58,743 nucleotides of DNA from Marinobacter excellens HL-55 (GTDB lineage: Bacteria > Pseudomonadota > Gammaproteobacteria > Pseudomonadales > Oleiphilaceae), in the NCBI GenBank assembly GCA_001314845.1, contig LJZQ01000026.1, positions 1-58,743 of the forward strand, given 5' to 3'. Below the pieces are notes generated by a model. It was not told the origin of the DNA. It did not search any database and worked only from the letters and a program-made list of their open reading frames with translations. Made by a program: the position numbers and the translations under genes. Below, piece by piece: positions 6,931 through 16,107 of the stretch. Every line of letters starts with the position of its first letter. Positions within the stretch are counted from its first letter, which is position 1.

Positions 6931-8556
6931 TCAGCCCTCCGCCGCTCGGCCTTTTTGGGGAAATAGCCCCCTCGGCCGTTTTTGAATGAACAGGATGATC
7001 ATTACCAGCACCATGATCTTGGCCAGTACTGCGCCAGCCCAGGGTTCCAGAATCTGGTTGATGTTGCCCAATGTGAGGCCGGCTACCAGGGTGCCCCAGA
7101 GGTTACCCACGCCGCCGAACACCACCACCATGAACGAGTCGATGATGTAGTTCTGGCCCAGGTTGGGGCCGACGTTGGTGATCTGTGACAGCGCCACACC
7201 CGCCAGCCCGGCCACACCGGAGCCCAGGGCAAAGGTCATGATGTCTACCCGCGTGGCCTTGATGCCCATGGAGCGGGCCATGGCCCGGTTCTGGGTGACG
7301 GCGCGCACTTCCAGCCCCAGGCGGGTTTTACGCATGATCAGCATCAGCCCGGCGAACACCACCAGGGCAAAGCCAATCACGTACATGCGGTTGAGGGTGA
7401 GCGACAGGGCGTCGTTGATCACCAGCGATCCACTCATCCATTCCGGGGTAACCACGGTGCGGTTCTGGGGCGAGATCATGGTGCGCACCAGTTGCTGCAA
7501 AATCAGGCTGATGCCAAAGGTGGCCAGCAGGGTTTCCAGCGGGCGGCCTTTGAGGTACTGAATCACGCTGCGCTCGATGGCGATGCCAGCCAGCGCGGCC
7601 ACCATAAACCCGGCCGGTATCGAAAGGATCAAGGCCAGCCCCGGTTGGCCAGGAAACAGTTGCTGCATGCCCCAGGTGGTGTAGGCACCCAGCATGATCA
7701 GTTCGCCGTGGGCCATGTTGATCACGCCCATCACGCCGAAGGTGATGGCCAGGCCAATGGCCGCCAGCACCAATACCGAGCCAAGGGACAACCCGAAATA
7801 CAGGGTTTCCGCGGCGCGGTTTATTTTCAGTTTTTGCTCGATGGATATCAGGGCCACTTTGGCGCTGGCGGCAATGGCAGGATCATCCCCGGCCACGGCC
7901 TTGTTGAGGGCGGCGCGGGCGCGGCTGTGCAGGCTGCCGGTCAGCGCGGTAATGGCGTCGGCTTTGGCCTGGGCATCGCCCTGCTCCAGTTGATAGATGG
8001 CAACGGCCAGCTCAAGCCGGTCGCGAACCGGAGCCGGTAAATCCTGCGCCAGAAGGTTATTCAGGGGCTCAATAACGGTCTCGTTGACCTTGCCCATCAT
8101 GGCTTCGGCGGCGGTTCTTTGTATCTCTGGGTTGGTGGAGTAAAGGTCCAGCATGGCCAGCACGCCTTCCAGCTTGCCGCGGATGGCGTTGTTGATGTTC
8201 ACCCGGTCCAGTTCCCGGCGGGAGATCTCGCCCAGGTTTTCACCGGTCAGGGGGTCGGCGATGGTCCAGTCACGGCCCACGTTGCGCAACACCACCACGA
8301 CTTGCCCGGTGTCTTTGTTGCGGCTCAGGCGGTTGTTGCCGAAGGCGTCCAGCCAGCTTCTGGCTCTGGGGTCGCCGCTGTTTACGATGGCTTCGATGGC
8401 GGCGTCCATCTGCCGGGGGGAGGCATCAGCCAGGTTGGCGAGCAAGGCCTGCCCGGGGTCTTCTTCAGTCTGGCTGAAGGCCGGGGCTGCGATTGCCATC
8501 AACAAAGCCAGCAGCGAGGCAAGGCGCAGCGATAGGAGTGATCGGAGGATGCCCAT
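6931..8556 (-). CDS. urtB: Urea ABC transporter permease UrtB with N-terminal extracytoplasmic domain
   Basis: The 541-residue protein begins with a signal peptide (MGILRSLLSLRLASLLALLM...AFSQ). A helical region of about 220 residues, rich in short charged helices, follows. The LivH-type permease core starts near residue 255 (FGLSLGSVLVLAAIGLAITFGVMGVINMAHGELIMLGAYTTW). The extended N-terminus is usual for proteobacterial UrtB and is absent from ordinary LivH. It is the second gene of the operon, 101 bases after urtA. Confidence 0.93.
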   Translation of the reverse strand: MGILRSLLSLRLASLLALLMAIAAPAFSQTEEDPGQALLANLADASPRQMDAAIEAIVNSGDPRARSWLDAFGNNRLSRNKDTGQVVVVLRNVGRDWTIADPLTGENLGEISRRELDRVNINNAIRGKLEGVLAMLDLYSTNPEIQRTAAEAMMGKVNETVIEPLNNLLAQDLPAPVRDRLELAVAIYQLEQGDAQAKADAITALTGSLHSRARAALNKAVAGDDPAIAASAKVALISIEQKLKINRAAETLYFGLSLGSVLVLAAIGLAITFGVMGVINMAHGELIMLGAYTTWGMQQLFPGQPGLALILSIPAGFMVAALAGIAIERSVIQYLKGRPLETLLATFGISLILQQLVRTMISPQNRTVVTPEWMSGSLVINDALSLTLNRMYVIGFALVVFAGLMLIMRKTRLGLEVRAVTQNRAMARSMGIKATRVDIMTFALGSGVAGLAGVALSQITNVGPNLGQNYIIDSFMVVVFGGVGNLWGTLVAGLTLGNINQILEPWAGAVLAKIMVLVMIILFIQKRPRGLFPQKGRAAEG

Positions 8557-8618
8557 GGGTCCGTCCTGTTGTTGAAAATGAAGAGCTGAAAAGATGCGTT
8601 GGTTCGAAGACCAGAAAC

Positions 8619-8645
8619 ACCCGGGGCGATCACGCCGCCCCGGGT
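8619..8645 (-). other. Intercistronic hairpin after urtA
   Basis: ACCCGGGGCG and CGCCCCGGGT are perfect ten-base arms around a seven-base loop, with no T-run. It sits between the urtA stop and urtB. Such stem-loops after a binding-protein gene commonly stabilise the upstream mRNA so that the binding protein is made in excess over the permease. Confidence 0.55.
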
Positions 8646-8657
8646 TGGCTCACAGAC

Positions 8658-9968
8658 TTATTCGGCGTCAGCCAGAGCTTGCTCGCCGGCAGAGGCACCG
8701 CAGCTGCCGGTTTTAACGTTGAAGTTGCCGCACTTCATCGGGGCGCGCCAATCGGCGATCAGGTCACGGGAACCCGGCAGGAAGTCAGACCAGGCATCGC
8801 CGGCCACGGTGGAGGAGGTTTCCCACACCACGGAGAACTGGCCGTTGTCCTGGATCTCGCCAATCAGCACCGGTTTGGTGATGTGGTGGTTCGGCATCAT
8901 GGTGGCAATGCCGCCAGTGAGGTTGGGTACGGCGACACCGATGATGGCTTCTTTGATCGCCTCTACGTCGGTAGTGCCGGCTTTTTTCACTGCCTCAACG
9001 TACATGTTGAAACCAATGTAATGGGCTTCCATGGGGTCGTTGGTGACGGCCTTGTCGTCGCCTTTGAATTCAACCCAGGCGTCGATGAAATCGTAGTTGG
9101 CGTCGTTGTCTACGCTCATGAAGTAGTTCCACGCCGCCAGGTGACCAACGAGGGGGCCGGTGTCGATGCCAGAGAGTTCCTGCTCACCCACGGAGAAAGC
9201 CACCACCGGGATGTCTGAAGAGGAGATGCCCTGGTTGCCCAGCTCGCGGTAGAAGGGCACGTTGGCGTCGCCGTTGATGGTGGAGACCACGGCGGTTTTC
9301 TTGCCGGCGCTGCCGAAGGCCTTGATGTCAGAGACGATGGACTGCCAGTCGGAATGTCCGAAAGGCGTGTAGTTGATCATGATGTCGGCTTCTGCCACAC
9401 CCATGTCTTTCAAATAGGTTTCCAGGATTTTGTTGGTGGTGCGCGGGTAAACGTAATCGGTGCCTGCCAGTACCCAGCGCTCAACGCCCAGCTCGTCTTT
9501 CAGGTAGTTCACCGCTGGAATGGCCTGTTGGTTGGGCGCGGCACCGGTGTAAAACACGTTTTCAGAGGACTCTTCGCCCTCATACTGCACCGGGTAGAAC
9601 AACAGGCCGTTCAGCTCTTCCACTACCGGCAATACCGACTTGCGGGATACCGACGTCCAGTTGCCGAAGATCACGTCGACTTTTTCTTTTTCCAGCAGCT
9701 CGCGGGCTTTTTCAGCGAACAGTGGCCAGTTCGAGGCTGGGTCTACCACCACCGCTTCCAGCATACGACCGTTAACGCCGCCTTGTTCGTTCTGCTTTTC
9801 GATCAGCATTTCCATGGTGTCTTTCAGGGCGGTTTCACTGATCGCCATGGTGCCGGAGAGGGAATGCAGGATACCTACCTTGATGGGGTCTTCCGCCGCC
9901 ATTGCATGGAAGGAGACAGACAGTGCCAATGCAGACAGGCCCAGTTTCACGTGTTTTTTGATGCTCAT
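8658..9968 (-). CDS. urtA: Urea ABC transporter substrate-binding protein UrtA
   Basis: The 436-residue periplasmic protein starts at ATG 9968 (MSIKKHVKLGLSALALSVSFHAMAAEDPIKVGILHSLSGTMAISE), preceded by AAAGGA; an in-frame ATG at 10010 is ignored. It has a signal peptide cleaved after AMA and the UrtA/FmdD hallmark GILHSLSGTMAISET. Length and ending (ADWRAPMKCGNFNVK...CG) fit the urea-binding branch rather than LivJ. It captures urea and delivers it to UrtBC. It is the first gene of the operon, downstream of a sigma-54-type promoter. Confidence 0.93.
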   Translation of the reverse strand: MSIKKHVKLGLSALALSVSFHAMAAEDPIKVGILHSLSGTMAISETALKDTMEMLIEKQNEQGGVNGRMLEAVVVDPASNWPLFAEKARELLEKEKVDVIFGNWTSVSRKSVLPVVEELNGLLFYPVQYEGEESSENVFYTGAAPNQQAIPAVNYLKDELGVERWVLAGTDYVYPRTTNKILETYLKDMGVAEADIMINYTPFGHSDWQSIVSDIKAFGSAGKKTAVVSTINGDANVPFYRELGNQGISSSDIPVVAFSVGEQELSGIDTGPLVGHLAAWNYFMSVDNDANYDFIDAWVEFKGDDKAVTNDPMEAHYIGFNMYVEAVKKAGTTDVEAIKEAIIGVAVPNLTGGIATMMPNHHITKPVLIGEIQDNGQFSVVWETSSTVAGDAWSDFLPGSRDLIADWRAPMKCGNFNVKTGSCGASAGEQALADAE

Positions 9969-10019
9969 GTTGTGAATCCTTTTCTTTGGGTTGTAAGTCG
10001 TCGAACGCAACCAGGCTTT

Positions 10020-10035
10020 TGCATCTGCCGTTCCA
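10020..10035 (-). promoter_or_regulatory. Candidate sigma-54 promoter of urtABCDE
   Basis: On the minus strand TGGAACG-N4-ATGCA keeps the essential GG-N10-GC spacing and differs from TGGCACG-N4-TTGCA at two positions. The predicted start near 10009 leaves a leader of about 40 bases before urtA. Confidence 0.55.
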
Positions 10036-10070
10036 ACTCACCATAAATCACAACACAAACAACAACTTAT

Positions 10071-10082
10071 CTAGTATACAAG
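10071..10082. promoter_or_regulatory. GntR/FCD-type operator, urtA side
   Basis: CTAGTATACAAG is a 12-base near-palindrome on GTATAC (10 of 12 positions symmetric), fitting the T-N-GT-N-AC-N-A style of FCD-type GntR operators. An equivalent box starts exactly 200 bases downstream. The probable ligand is the GntR regulator encoded at 16272. Confidence 0.5.
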
Positions 10083-10154
10083 CTAACGGACCCTGAGATT
10101 AGCGAGCGTTTTCTGGAGATTAAGGCCTGATTTTGGTGCCTTTCAGGGGGTTTG

Positions 10155-10171
10155 TGCTCCCTTGTGGTGCA
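10155..10171. promoter_or_regulatory. NtrC-like enhancer site
   Basis: TGCTCC-N5-GGTGCA matches the NtrC consensus TGCACC-N5-GGTGCA at 11 of 12 half-site positions. It lies about 120 bases upstream of the predicted sigma-54 start for the allophanate hydrolase operon and about 150 bases from that of urtA, a normal enhancer distance for both. A further GGTGCC half-site is at 10135-10140. Confidence 0.55.
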
Positions 10172-10248
10172 GGCAGAAAACAGGCGCCCACCATGAGAAA
10201 ACGGCTATCTATCTGTTTTTATTGTTTTAATTGATTGTTCGGACTGAA

Positions 10249-10264
10249 TGGCACGGGCCTTGCC
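10249..10264 (+). promoter_or_regulatory. Sigma-54 promoter of the allophanate hydrolase/urea carboxylase operon
   Basis: TGGCACG-N4-TTGCC has a perfect -24 element and a -12 element with GG-N10-GC spacing. The transcript would start near 10275, inside the second GTATACAAG box, with a leader of about 32 bases carrying TGAGGA before the ATG at 10307. Confidence 0.75.
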
Positions 10265-10270
10265 AATACT

Positions 10271-10282
10271 CATGTATACAAG
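10271..10282. promoter_or_regulatory. GntR/FCD-type operator, allophanate hydrolase side
   Basis: CATGTATACAAG shares nine bases (GTATACAAG) with the box at 10071-10082. It covers the predicted +1 of the sigma-54 promoter, a position that would let a bound repressor block transcription. Confidence 0.5.
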
Positions 10283-10306
10283 TTTGACCACACATGAGGA
10301 CAACCC

Positions 10307-12148
10307 ATGCCCACCACTCTCGGATGGACGATTGCGGACTGGCAGCAAGCTTATAAGGATGGCGCGGAGCCAGAAGCTCTGATCAGCAAGCTGCTGGATT
10401 ATCTGGACGACAACGACAACGCCTGGATTGCCCGGCTGGATGACCCGGCACTGAACAGCGCCATGGTGGAGTTGTCTGAGCGCCTGGAAAGCGTGGATGG
10501 CGATCTGGACCAATTGCCCTTGTATGGCATTCCATTCGCCATCAAAGACAACATCGACGCAGTCGGGCTGGCAACCACCGCCGGCTGCCCGGCCTTTGCT
10601 TATCAACCGGAACAAGACGCCGCTGTGGTGCGCTGGCTCAAAGCCGCCGGCGCGGTCTTGATTGGCAAAACCAATCTGGACCAGTTCGCCACCGGCCTGG
10701 TGGGCACCCGGTCGCCTTATGGTGCGGTATCCAACAGCTTTAACAAGAAGGTAATCAGCGGCGGCTCCAGCTCTGGCTCTGCCTCTGTGGTGGCCCGTGG
10801 CTTGGTGCCGTTTTCCCTGGGTACCGATACCGCCGGTTCGGGCCGCGTGCCGGCCGGGCTGAATAATCTCGTGGGGCTGAAACCCACCAAAGGGCTGTTC
10901 AGCATCGAAGGTGTGGTGCCGGCGTGCCGGTCATTGGATTGCGTGTCGGTGTTCGGCCTGACCATTAACGATGTGGCGCTGGTGGCCGACTGTATCAGCG
11001 GCTTTGAGCCCGCCGATGCCTATTCCCGTAAAGCCCCCACCGCTTTGCCACTGGATGCCCCGGCCATTCGCCGTTCCGGCCCGGTTCAGCGTCTGGCGAT
11101 CCCGGACAATCCCCGTTTTTTTGGTGATCAGCAGGCGGAAGCTGCCTGGAACACGGCGCTCAGCCAATGGCGCAAGCTGGACACCGCCGGCATTGAACTG
11201 GTGCCGCTGGATTTCACCCCCATGCTGGAACTGGCGGCCCTGCTCTATGAAGGCCCCTGGGTGGCCGAGCGCCACGCGGCAGTGGAAGCGTTTATGGACA
11301 ACCACGCCGCAGACATAAACACCACGGTGCGGAGCATCATCAGCAACGCCGGCAAGTTCAGCGCCACCGATACCTTTAAAGCCCAATACCGCAAAGAAGA
11401 ATTAGTGCGCCAGATCGATACTTTGCTGTCTGAAATAGACGGCCTGCTGGTGCCCACGGCACCCATCGCCCCCACCATCGATGCGGTGAATGCCAACCCG
11501 GTGGAACTCAACAGCCAGCTGGGCACTTACACCAACTTCGTCAACCTGGCGGATTTGTGCGCCCTAGCGGTGCCCGCCGGCTTCCGTGACGACGGCCTGC
11601 CCTTCGGCGTAACACTGATCAGCGGCGCCTGGAAAGACCGCGAGCTGCAAACCCTGGCCAGCCAATGGCTGAACGCCCACCCAACGCCCCTGGGTGCAAC
11701 AGACAAGCCCCGGCCCGAGGAAGTGGCCACTTACCAACCCGGCGTGCCCATGGTTCAGGTTGCGGTGGTAGGCGCGCATTTATCCGGCATGCCCCTGAAC
11801 ACTCAGCTCACCGAACGCCGGGCCAGGTTGCTGGAACAAACCACCACAACGCCCAACTACCGCCTGTTCGCCCTGCCCAACACCACCCCACCCAAACCGG
11901 GCCTGCAACGGGTGGAGGACGACGGCAAACCCATCGTGCTGGAAGTCTGGGAAATGGCTGCCTCGGAGTTTGGCTCCTTCGTCGACCTGATCCCCGCCCC
12001 ACTCGGCATCGGCAACGTGGAACTCGCCGATGGCCGCTGGGTAAACGGCTTCATCTGCGAAGGCTACGGCTTTAACGGCGCCAGAGACGTCACCGAATTC
12101 GGCGGCTGGCGCGCCTTCATCAAATCCGGGACCGCCACTGCCAACTAA
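10307..12148 (+). CDS. atzF: Allophanate hydrolase
   Basis: The 613-residue amidase-signature enzyme hydrolyses allophanate to ammonia and CO2, the second step of ATP-dependent urea breakdown. The catalytic triad reads as Lys80 (GIPFAIKDN), Ser154 (SGGSSSGS) and Ser178 (DTAGSGR); the spacing 74 and 24 is that of known allophanate hydrolases. The C-terminal roughly 150 residues (VQVAVVGAHLSGMPLN to FGGWRAF) are the extra domain typical of the full-length enzyme. It starts after TGAGGA and is the first gene of an operon with urea carboxylase. Confidence 0.94.
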   Translation: MPTTLGWTIADWQQAYKDGAEPEALISKLLDYLDDNDNAWIARLDDPALNSAMVELSERLESVDGDLDQLPLYGIPFAIKDNIDAVGLATTAGCPAFAYQPEQDAAVVRWLKAAGAVLIGKTNLDQFATGLVGTRSPYGAVSNSFNKKVISGGSSSGSASVVARGLVPFSLGTDTAGSGRVPAGLNNLVGLKPTKGLFSIEGVVPACRSLDCVSVFGLTINDVALVADCISGFEPADAYSRKAPTALPLDAPAIRRSGPVQRLAIPDNPRFFGDQQAEAAWNTALSQWRKLDTAGIELVPLDFTPMLELAALLYEGPWVAERHAAVEAFMDNHAADINTTVRSIISNAGKFSATDTFKAQYRKEELVRQIDTLLSEIDGLLVPTAPIAPTIDAVNANPVELNSQLGTYTNFVNLADLCALAVPAGFRDDGLPFGVTLISGAWKDRELQTLASQWLNAHPTPLGATDKPRPEEVATYQPGVPMVQVAVVGAHLSGMPLNTQLTERRARLLEQTTTTPNYRLFALPNTTPPKPGLQRVEDDGKPIVLEVWEMAASEFGSFVDLIPAPLGIGNVELADGRWVNGFICEGYGFNGARDVTEFGGWRAFIKSGTATAN

Positions 12149-12197
12149 TTCGATTCGGCGTCAGCCCCCGCGGGTCCACGCACCCAAGTCGCGAATC

Positions 12198-12224
12198 GGG
12201 GTCAGACCCTGCGGGTCTGACCCC
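12198..12224. repeat. GGGGTC-A-GACCC palindromic repeat, copy 1
   Basis: GGGGTCAGACCC-TGC-GGGTCTGACCCC forms a perfect 12-base stem with a three-base loop in the 119-base gap between atzF and urea carboxylase. There is no T-run, so it is not a standard terminator. A second copy of the same core lies at 37819-37848. It looks like a REP-type element. Confidence 0.65.
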
Positions 12225-12267
12225 ACCCAGCACCGGGCCTGATCCACCTACAAGGAGTTTCAATACC

Positions 12268-15200
12268 ATGTTCAACAAAGTCCTAATAGCCAACCGAGGC
12301 GAAATCGCCGTCCGCACCATTCGCACCCTCAAAGCCATGGGCGTGGCCAGCGTAGCCGTACATTCTCACGAAGACCGCCACAGCCTGCACGTAAGCAGTG
12401 CCGATGAGGCTGTAGCCCTGGCGGGCAAAGGCGCCAGCGAAACCTATCTGGACAAGGCCCAGATTCTGGCAGCGGCCAAACAGACCAGCGCACAAGCCAT
12501 CATTCCCGGTTACGGCTTTCTCTCCGAAAATGCCGACTTTGCCGAAACCTGCGAAGCCGAAGGCATTGTGTTTATCGGGCCCACGCCCACCCAAATGCGC
12601 GAATTCGGCCTGAAGCACCGGGCACGGGAACTGGCCGAAGCCGCCGGCGTACCCCTGGCTCCGGGCAGCGGCCTGTTGGAAAGCCTGGACGAAGCCCTGC
12701 AAACCGCCGAGCGCCTGGGCTATCCGGTGATGCTGAAAAGCACTGCCGGCGGTGGCGGCATCGGCCTGACCCGCTGCAACAGCGACCACGAACTGCGTGA
12801 AGCCTTTGAAACCGTGCGCCGCCAAGGCCAGAGCTTTTTCAACGACAGCGGCGTGTTCCTGGAGCGCTTCATCGCCCGGGCCCGCCATGTGGAAGTGCAG
12901 ATGTTCGGCGATGGCCACGGCAACGTGGTCGCCCTGGGCGAGCGGGATTGCTCCCTGCAGCGGCGCAACCAGAAGGTGGTGGAAGAAACCCCGGCGCCCA
13001 ACCTGCCGGTCGCCACCCGCCAGGCCATGTTGGACGCCGCCGTGTCGCTTGGGCAATCGGTGAATTACCGCTCCGCCGGCACCGTGGAATACATTTACGA
13101 CGAAGAGCGGGACGAGTTCTACTTTCTGGAAGTGAATACCCGCTTACAGGTAGAGCACCCGGTGACCGAGTCTGTCACCGGTCTGGACCTGATCGAGTGG
13201 ATGCTGAAGATTGCCGCCAACGAAAGCCCGGACCTGGCCAGCTTTCAGCCCAGCCTGAATGGTGCTTCTATGGAAGTGCGCATCTACGCCGAAGACCCGC
13301 TGAAGGATTTCCAGCCCTCCCCCGGTGAGCTGACCGATGTGTACTGGCCGGAGGACGGCGTGCGGGTAGACACCTGGGTGGAAAACGGCAGTGAAGTCTC
13401 AGCCCACTACGACCCGATGATCGCCAAGCTGATCGTACACGGCACCGACCGCGCCGATGCCCTGACCAAACTGAAAGCCGCCCTGGCAGAAACCCGCCTG
13501 ATGGGCATCGCCACCAACCTGGACTACCTGCGCCAGGTGGTGGCCCAGAAAAGCTTTGCCGAAGGCGTGGTGTCTACCCGCGCGCTGGAAAGCTTCGAAT
13601 TCAAACCGTCGGTGGCCGAGATCATCAAACCCGGCACCTACACCACGGTGCAGGATTACCCGGGCCGGGTGGGCTACTGGAACATCGGCGTGCCGCCCAG
13701 TGGCCCGATGGACGATTACGCCTTCCGCATCGCCAACCGGATTGTCGGTAACCACAACGACGCCGCCGGCCTCGAAGCCACACTGATCGGCCCCAGCCTG
13801 AAATTCCACAAAGATGCAGTGGTGGCCCTGACCGGCGCGCTGACCGAAGCCACCCTGGACGACAAGGCCGTCGAATTCTGGAAACCCATCACCGTCAAAG
13901 CCGGCCAGGTGCTGGCCGTCGGCAAGGCCATCAAGGGTTGCCGTACTTACCTGGCGGTACGCGGTGGCTTTGATGTGCCGGTGTATCTGGGCAGCCGCTC
14001 CACCTTTGCCCTCGGCCAGTTCGGCGGCCACGGCGGCCGGCCTTTGCGCCCGGGCGACATGCTGGGCATCAGCCAGCTGGAATTGCCCGCCTGCACCACA
14101 CCGGGACCAACCCACGACCCCGCACCGGCCGACCCGGACCTGATCCCGGATTACCCCAGTCACTGGGAAATCGGCGTGCTCTATGGCCCCCACGGCGCCC
14201 CGGATTTCTTCTCGGAAAAATCCATCGAGAAATTCTTCGAGCAGGACTGGGAGGTACATTACAACTCCAACCGCCTGGGCATTCGCCTGAACGGCCCGAA
14301 ACCGGAATTCACCCGTGAAGACGGCGGCGAAGCGGGCCTGCACCCCTCCAACATCCATGACACTGAATATGCCATCGGCTCGATCAACTTTACCGGTGAT
14401 ATGCCGGTTATCCTCACCAAAGACGGCCCCAGCTTGGGCGGCTTTGTGTGCCCGGTGACCATTGCCAAGGCAGAATTGTGGAAAGTGGGCCAGGTAAAAC
14501 CCGGCGACACCATCCGCTTTGTGGCCATTGATTGCGATACTGCGGTTAAATTGTCGGAACGCCAGGAGCTCGCCATCAAGAGCCTGATGGCACCGCCGGC
14601 AGTCAACCTGATCACGCCAGATCTGGCCCCGTTGAATGGCTTGTCTGCAACCATCCTCGCCCACCTGGACGAAACCGATGGCCGCCCGGAAGTCACCTAC
14701 CGCCAGGCCGGTGACCAATACATCCTGCTCGAATACGGTGCCAACGTGCTCGACCTGGGTGCCCGCATGCGCATCCATTCACTGATGGAAGCCATCGCCG
14801 ACGTGCAACCCAGCGGACTGCTGGAACTGTCGCCGGGCGTACGCTCCCTGCAGCTGCGGTACGACTCCCGGATTCTGCCCCAGGAATCCCTGATGACCTA
14901 CCTGCTGGATCTGGAAAACACTCTACCGGCCACCGACGAGCTGAAAGTGCGCAGCCGGGTGGTGCACCTGCCCATGGCCTTCGAAGACAGCGCCACCCTG
15001 GAAGCCGTCGATAAATACCGCCAGTCCGTGCGCGACACGGCACCCTGGCTGCCCAACAACGTCGACTTCATGCAACGCATCAACGGCCTGCCCAGCCGAG
15101 AAGACGTCCGCGACGTGCTGTTCTCCGCCCGCTACCTGATCCTGGGCCTGGGCGACGTTTACCTCGGCGCCCCCTGCGCCGTGCCCCTGGACCCACGCCA

Positions 15201-15900
15201 CCGTTTGCTCACCAGCAAATACAACCCGGCCAGAACCTACACCGCCGAAGGCACCGTGGGCATCGGCGGTATCTACATGTGCATCTACGGCATGGACTCC
15301 CCCGGCGGCTACCAGCTGGTGGGTCGTACCCTTCCGATCTGGAACAAGTACCTGAAGAACCAACAGTTCGCCGAAGGCGCGCCCTGGCTGCTGAGGTTCT
15401 TCGACCAGGTGTGCTACTACCCGGTCACCGAAGACGAACTGACCGAAATGCGCGACCAGTTCCGCGCTGGCAAGCTGGAGATCAAGATCGAAGAGGAAAC
15501 CTTCGACCTGAAATCCCACCAGGCCTTTTTGGACGCCAACGAAAATTCCATTGCCGAGTTCCGCAAACTGCAGCAAGCGGCCTACGCTAAAGAGGTGGCC
15601 TTGTGGAAAGAAAGCGAAGCGGAAGAACTGGACCGCTTGGCAAAGGCACCACCGAAAGTGGACGCTTCCAGCCTTGAGCGGTTTGGGGAGCTGGTGAGTG
15701 CGGAGATTGCCGGTAACATCTGGAAGTGCCTGGTGAAGCCCGGTGATACGGTGGCGGAGGGTGATCCGTTGGTGATCGTAGAGGCTATGAAGATGGAGTT
15801 CGAGGTAAACGCAACTCTGTCCGGCAAGATCAGCGCCATGCATGTTGAGCCCGGTAAATCCGTTACTCCCGGGGAGCCCCTGCTAAGCATTGAGGTCTAG
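12268..15900 (+). CDS. uca: Urea carboxylase (biotin- and ATP-dependent)
   Basis: The 1210-residue enzyme converts urea, bicarbonate and ATP to allophanate. Domains in order: biotin carboxylase (about 1-450, with the ATP-grasp loop KSTAGGGGIGLTRC near 160 and EVNTRLQVEHPVTE near 287); KipA-like carboxyltransferase part (from GTYTTVQDYPGRVGYWN near 456); KipI-like part (VTYRQAGDQYILLEYG near 810); and a C-terminal biotin carrier domain with the biotinylated Lys in EAMKMEF (near 1171-1177). This is a normal full-length urea carboxylase. AAGGAG precedes the ATG. With atzF and urtABCDE it forms a complete urea-to-ammonia route without nickel urease. Confidence 0.95.
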   Translation: MFNKVLIANRGEIAVRTIRTLKAMGVASVAVHSHEDRHSLHVSSADEAVALAGKGASETYLDKAQILAAAKQTSAQAIIPGYGFLSENADFAETCEAEGIVFIGPTPTQMREFGLKHRARELAEAAGVPLAPGSGLLESLDEALQTAERLGYPVMLKSTAGGGGIGLTRCNSDHELREAFETVRRQGQSFFNDSGVFLERFIARARHVEVQMFGDGHGNVVALGERDCSLQRRNQKVVEETPAPNLPVATRQAMLDAAVSLGQSVNYRSAGTVEYIYDEERDEFYFLEVNTRLQVEHPVTESVTGLDLIEWMLKIAANESPDLASFQPSLNGASMEVRIYAEDPLKDFQPSPGELTDVYWPEDGVRVDTWVENGSEVSAHYDPMIAKLIVHGTDRADALTKLKAALAETRLMGIATNLDYLRQVVAQKSFAEGVVSTRALESFEFKPSVAEIIKPGTYTTVQDYPGRVGYWNIGVPPSGPMDDYAFRIANRIVGNHNDAAGLEATLIGPSLKFHKDAVVALTGALTEATLDDKAVEFWKPITVKAGQVLAVGKAIKGCRTYLAVRGGFDVPVYLGSRSTFALGQFGGHGGRPLRPGDMLGISQLELPACTTPGPTHDPAPADPDLIPDYPSHWEIGVLYGPHGAPDFFSEKSIEKFFEQDWEVHYNSNRLGIRLNGPKPEFTREDGGEAGLHPSNIHDTEYAIGSINFTGDMPVILTKDGPSLGGFVCPVTIAKAELWKVGQVKPGDTIRFVAIDCDTAVKLSERQELAIKSLMAPPAVNLITPDLAPLNGLSATILAHLDETDGRPEVTYRQAGDQYILLEYGANVLDLGARMRIHSLMEAIADVQPSGLLELSPGVRSLQLRYDSRILPQESLMTYLLDLENTLPATDELKVRSRVVHLPMAFEDSATLEAVDKYRQSVRDTAPWLPNNVDFMQRINGLPSREDVRDVLFSARYLILGLGDVYLGAPCAVPLDPRHRLLTSKYNPARTYTAEGTVGIGGIYMCIYGMDSPGGYQLVGRTLPIWNKYLKNQQFAEGAPWLLRFFDQVCYYPVTEDELTEMRDQFRAGKLEIKIEEETFDLKSHQAFLDANENSIAEFRKLQQAAYAKEVALWKESEAEELDRLAKAPPKVDASSLERFGELVSAEIAGNIWKCLVKPGDTVAEGDPLVIVEAMKMEFEVNATLSGKISAMHVEPGKSVTPGEPLLSIEV

Positions 15901-15948
15901 CTTGGGAGATCGGCGCTTTTGGTGCTGGCCTTCTGTGTGTGCGTGGGC

Positions 15949-16056
15949 GCCGCTGTGCGGGAACCCCTCCACAGACACGCCGTGAACCCATCCATGGGGG
16001 CTTGAGCGCAGCATCCCTGCTGCGCACAGTCTGTGGAGGGGTTCCCGCACAGCGGC
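15949..16056. repeat. Structured inverted-repeat element, copy A
   Basis: Perfect 26-base arms (15949-15974 and 16031-16056) enclose a 56-base core. The core holds ACGCCGTGAA, a hairpin CCCA-TCCA-TGGG, the segment GGCTTGAG and a hairpin GCGCAGCA-TCCC-TGCTGCGC. The same core recurs in copies B and D with different arms. It sits 48 bases after the urea carboxylase stop and might also terminate or stabilise that transcript, though it has no T-run. Confidence 0.8.
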
Positions 16057-16107
16057 TTGGTTAGCTCCAGTGATTGCGGCCATCACCTCTCGCAGGCATA
16101 GGGAGTG

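Noticed and set aside
12198..12224. Rho-independent terminator after allophanate hydrolase
   Set aside because: Strong stem but no T-run, and the next gene of the same pathway follows 43 bases on; better explained as a REP-like repeat.
13399..14778. Long open frame (459 codons) opposite urea carboxylase
   Set aside because: Antisense shadow of a clear biotin enzyme; composition lacks any domain and it arises from GC-rich third codon positions.
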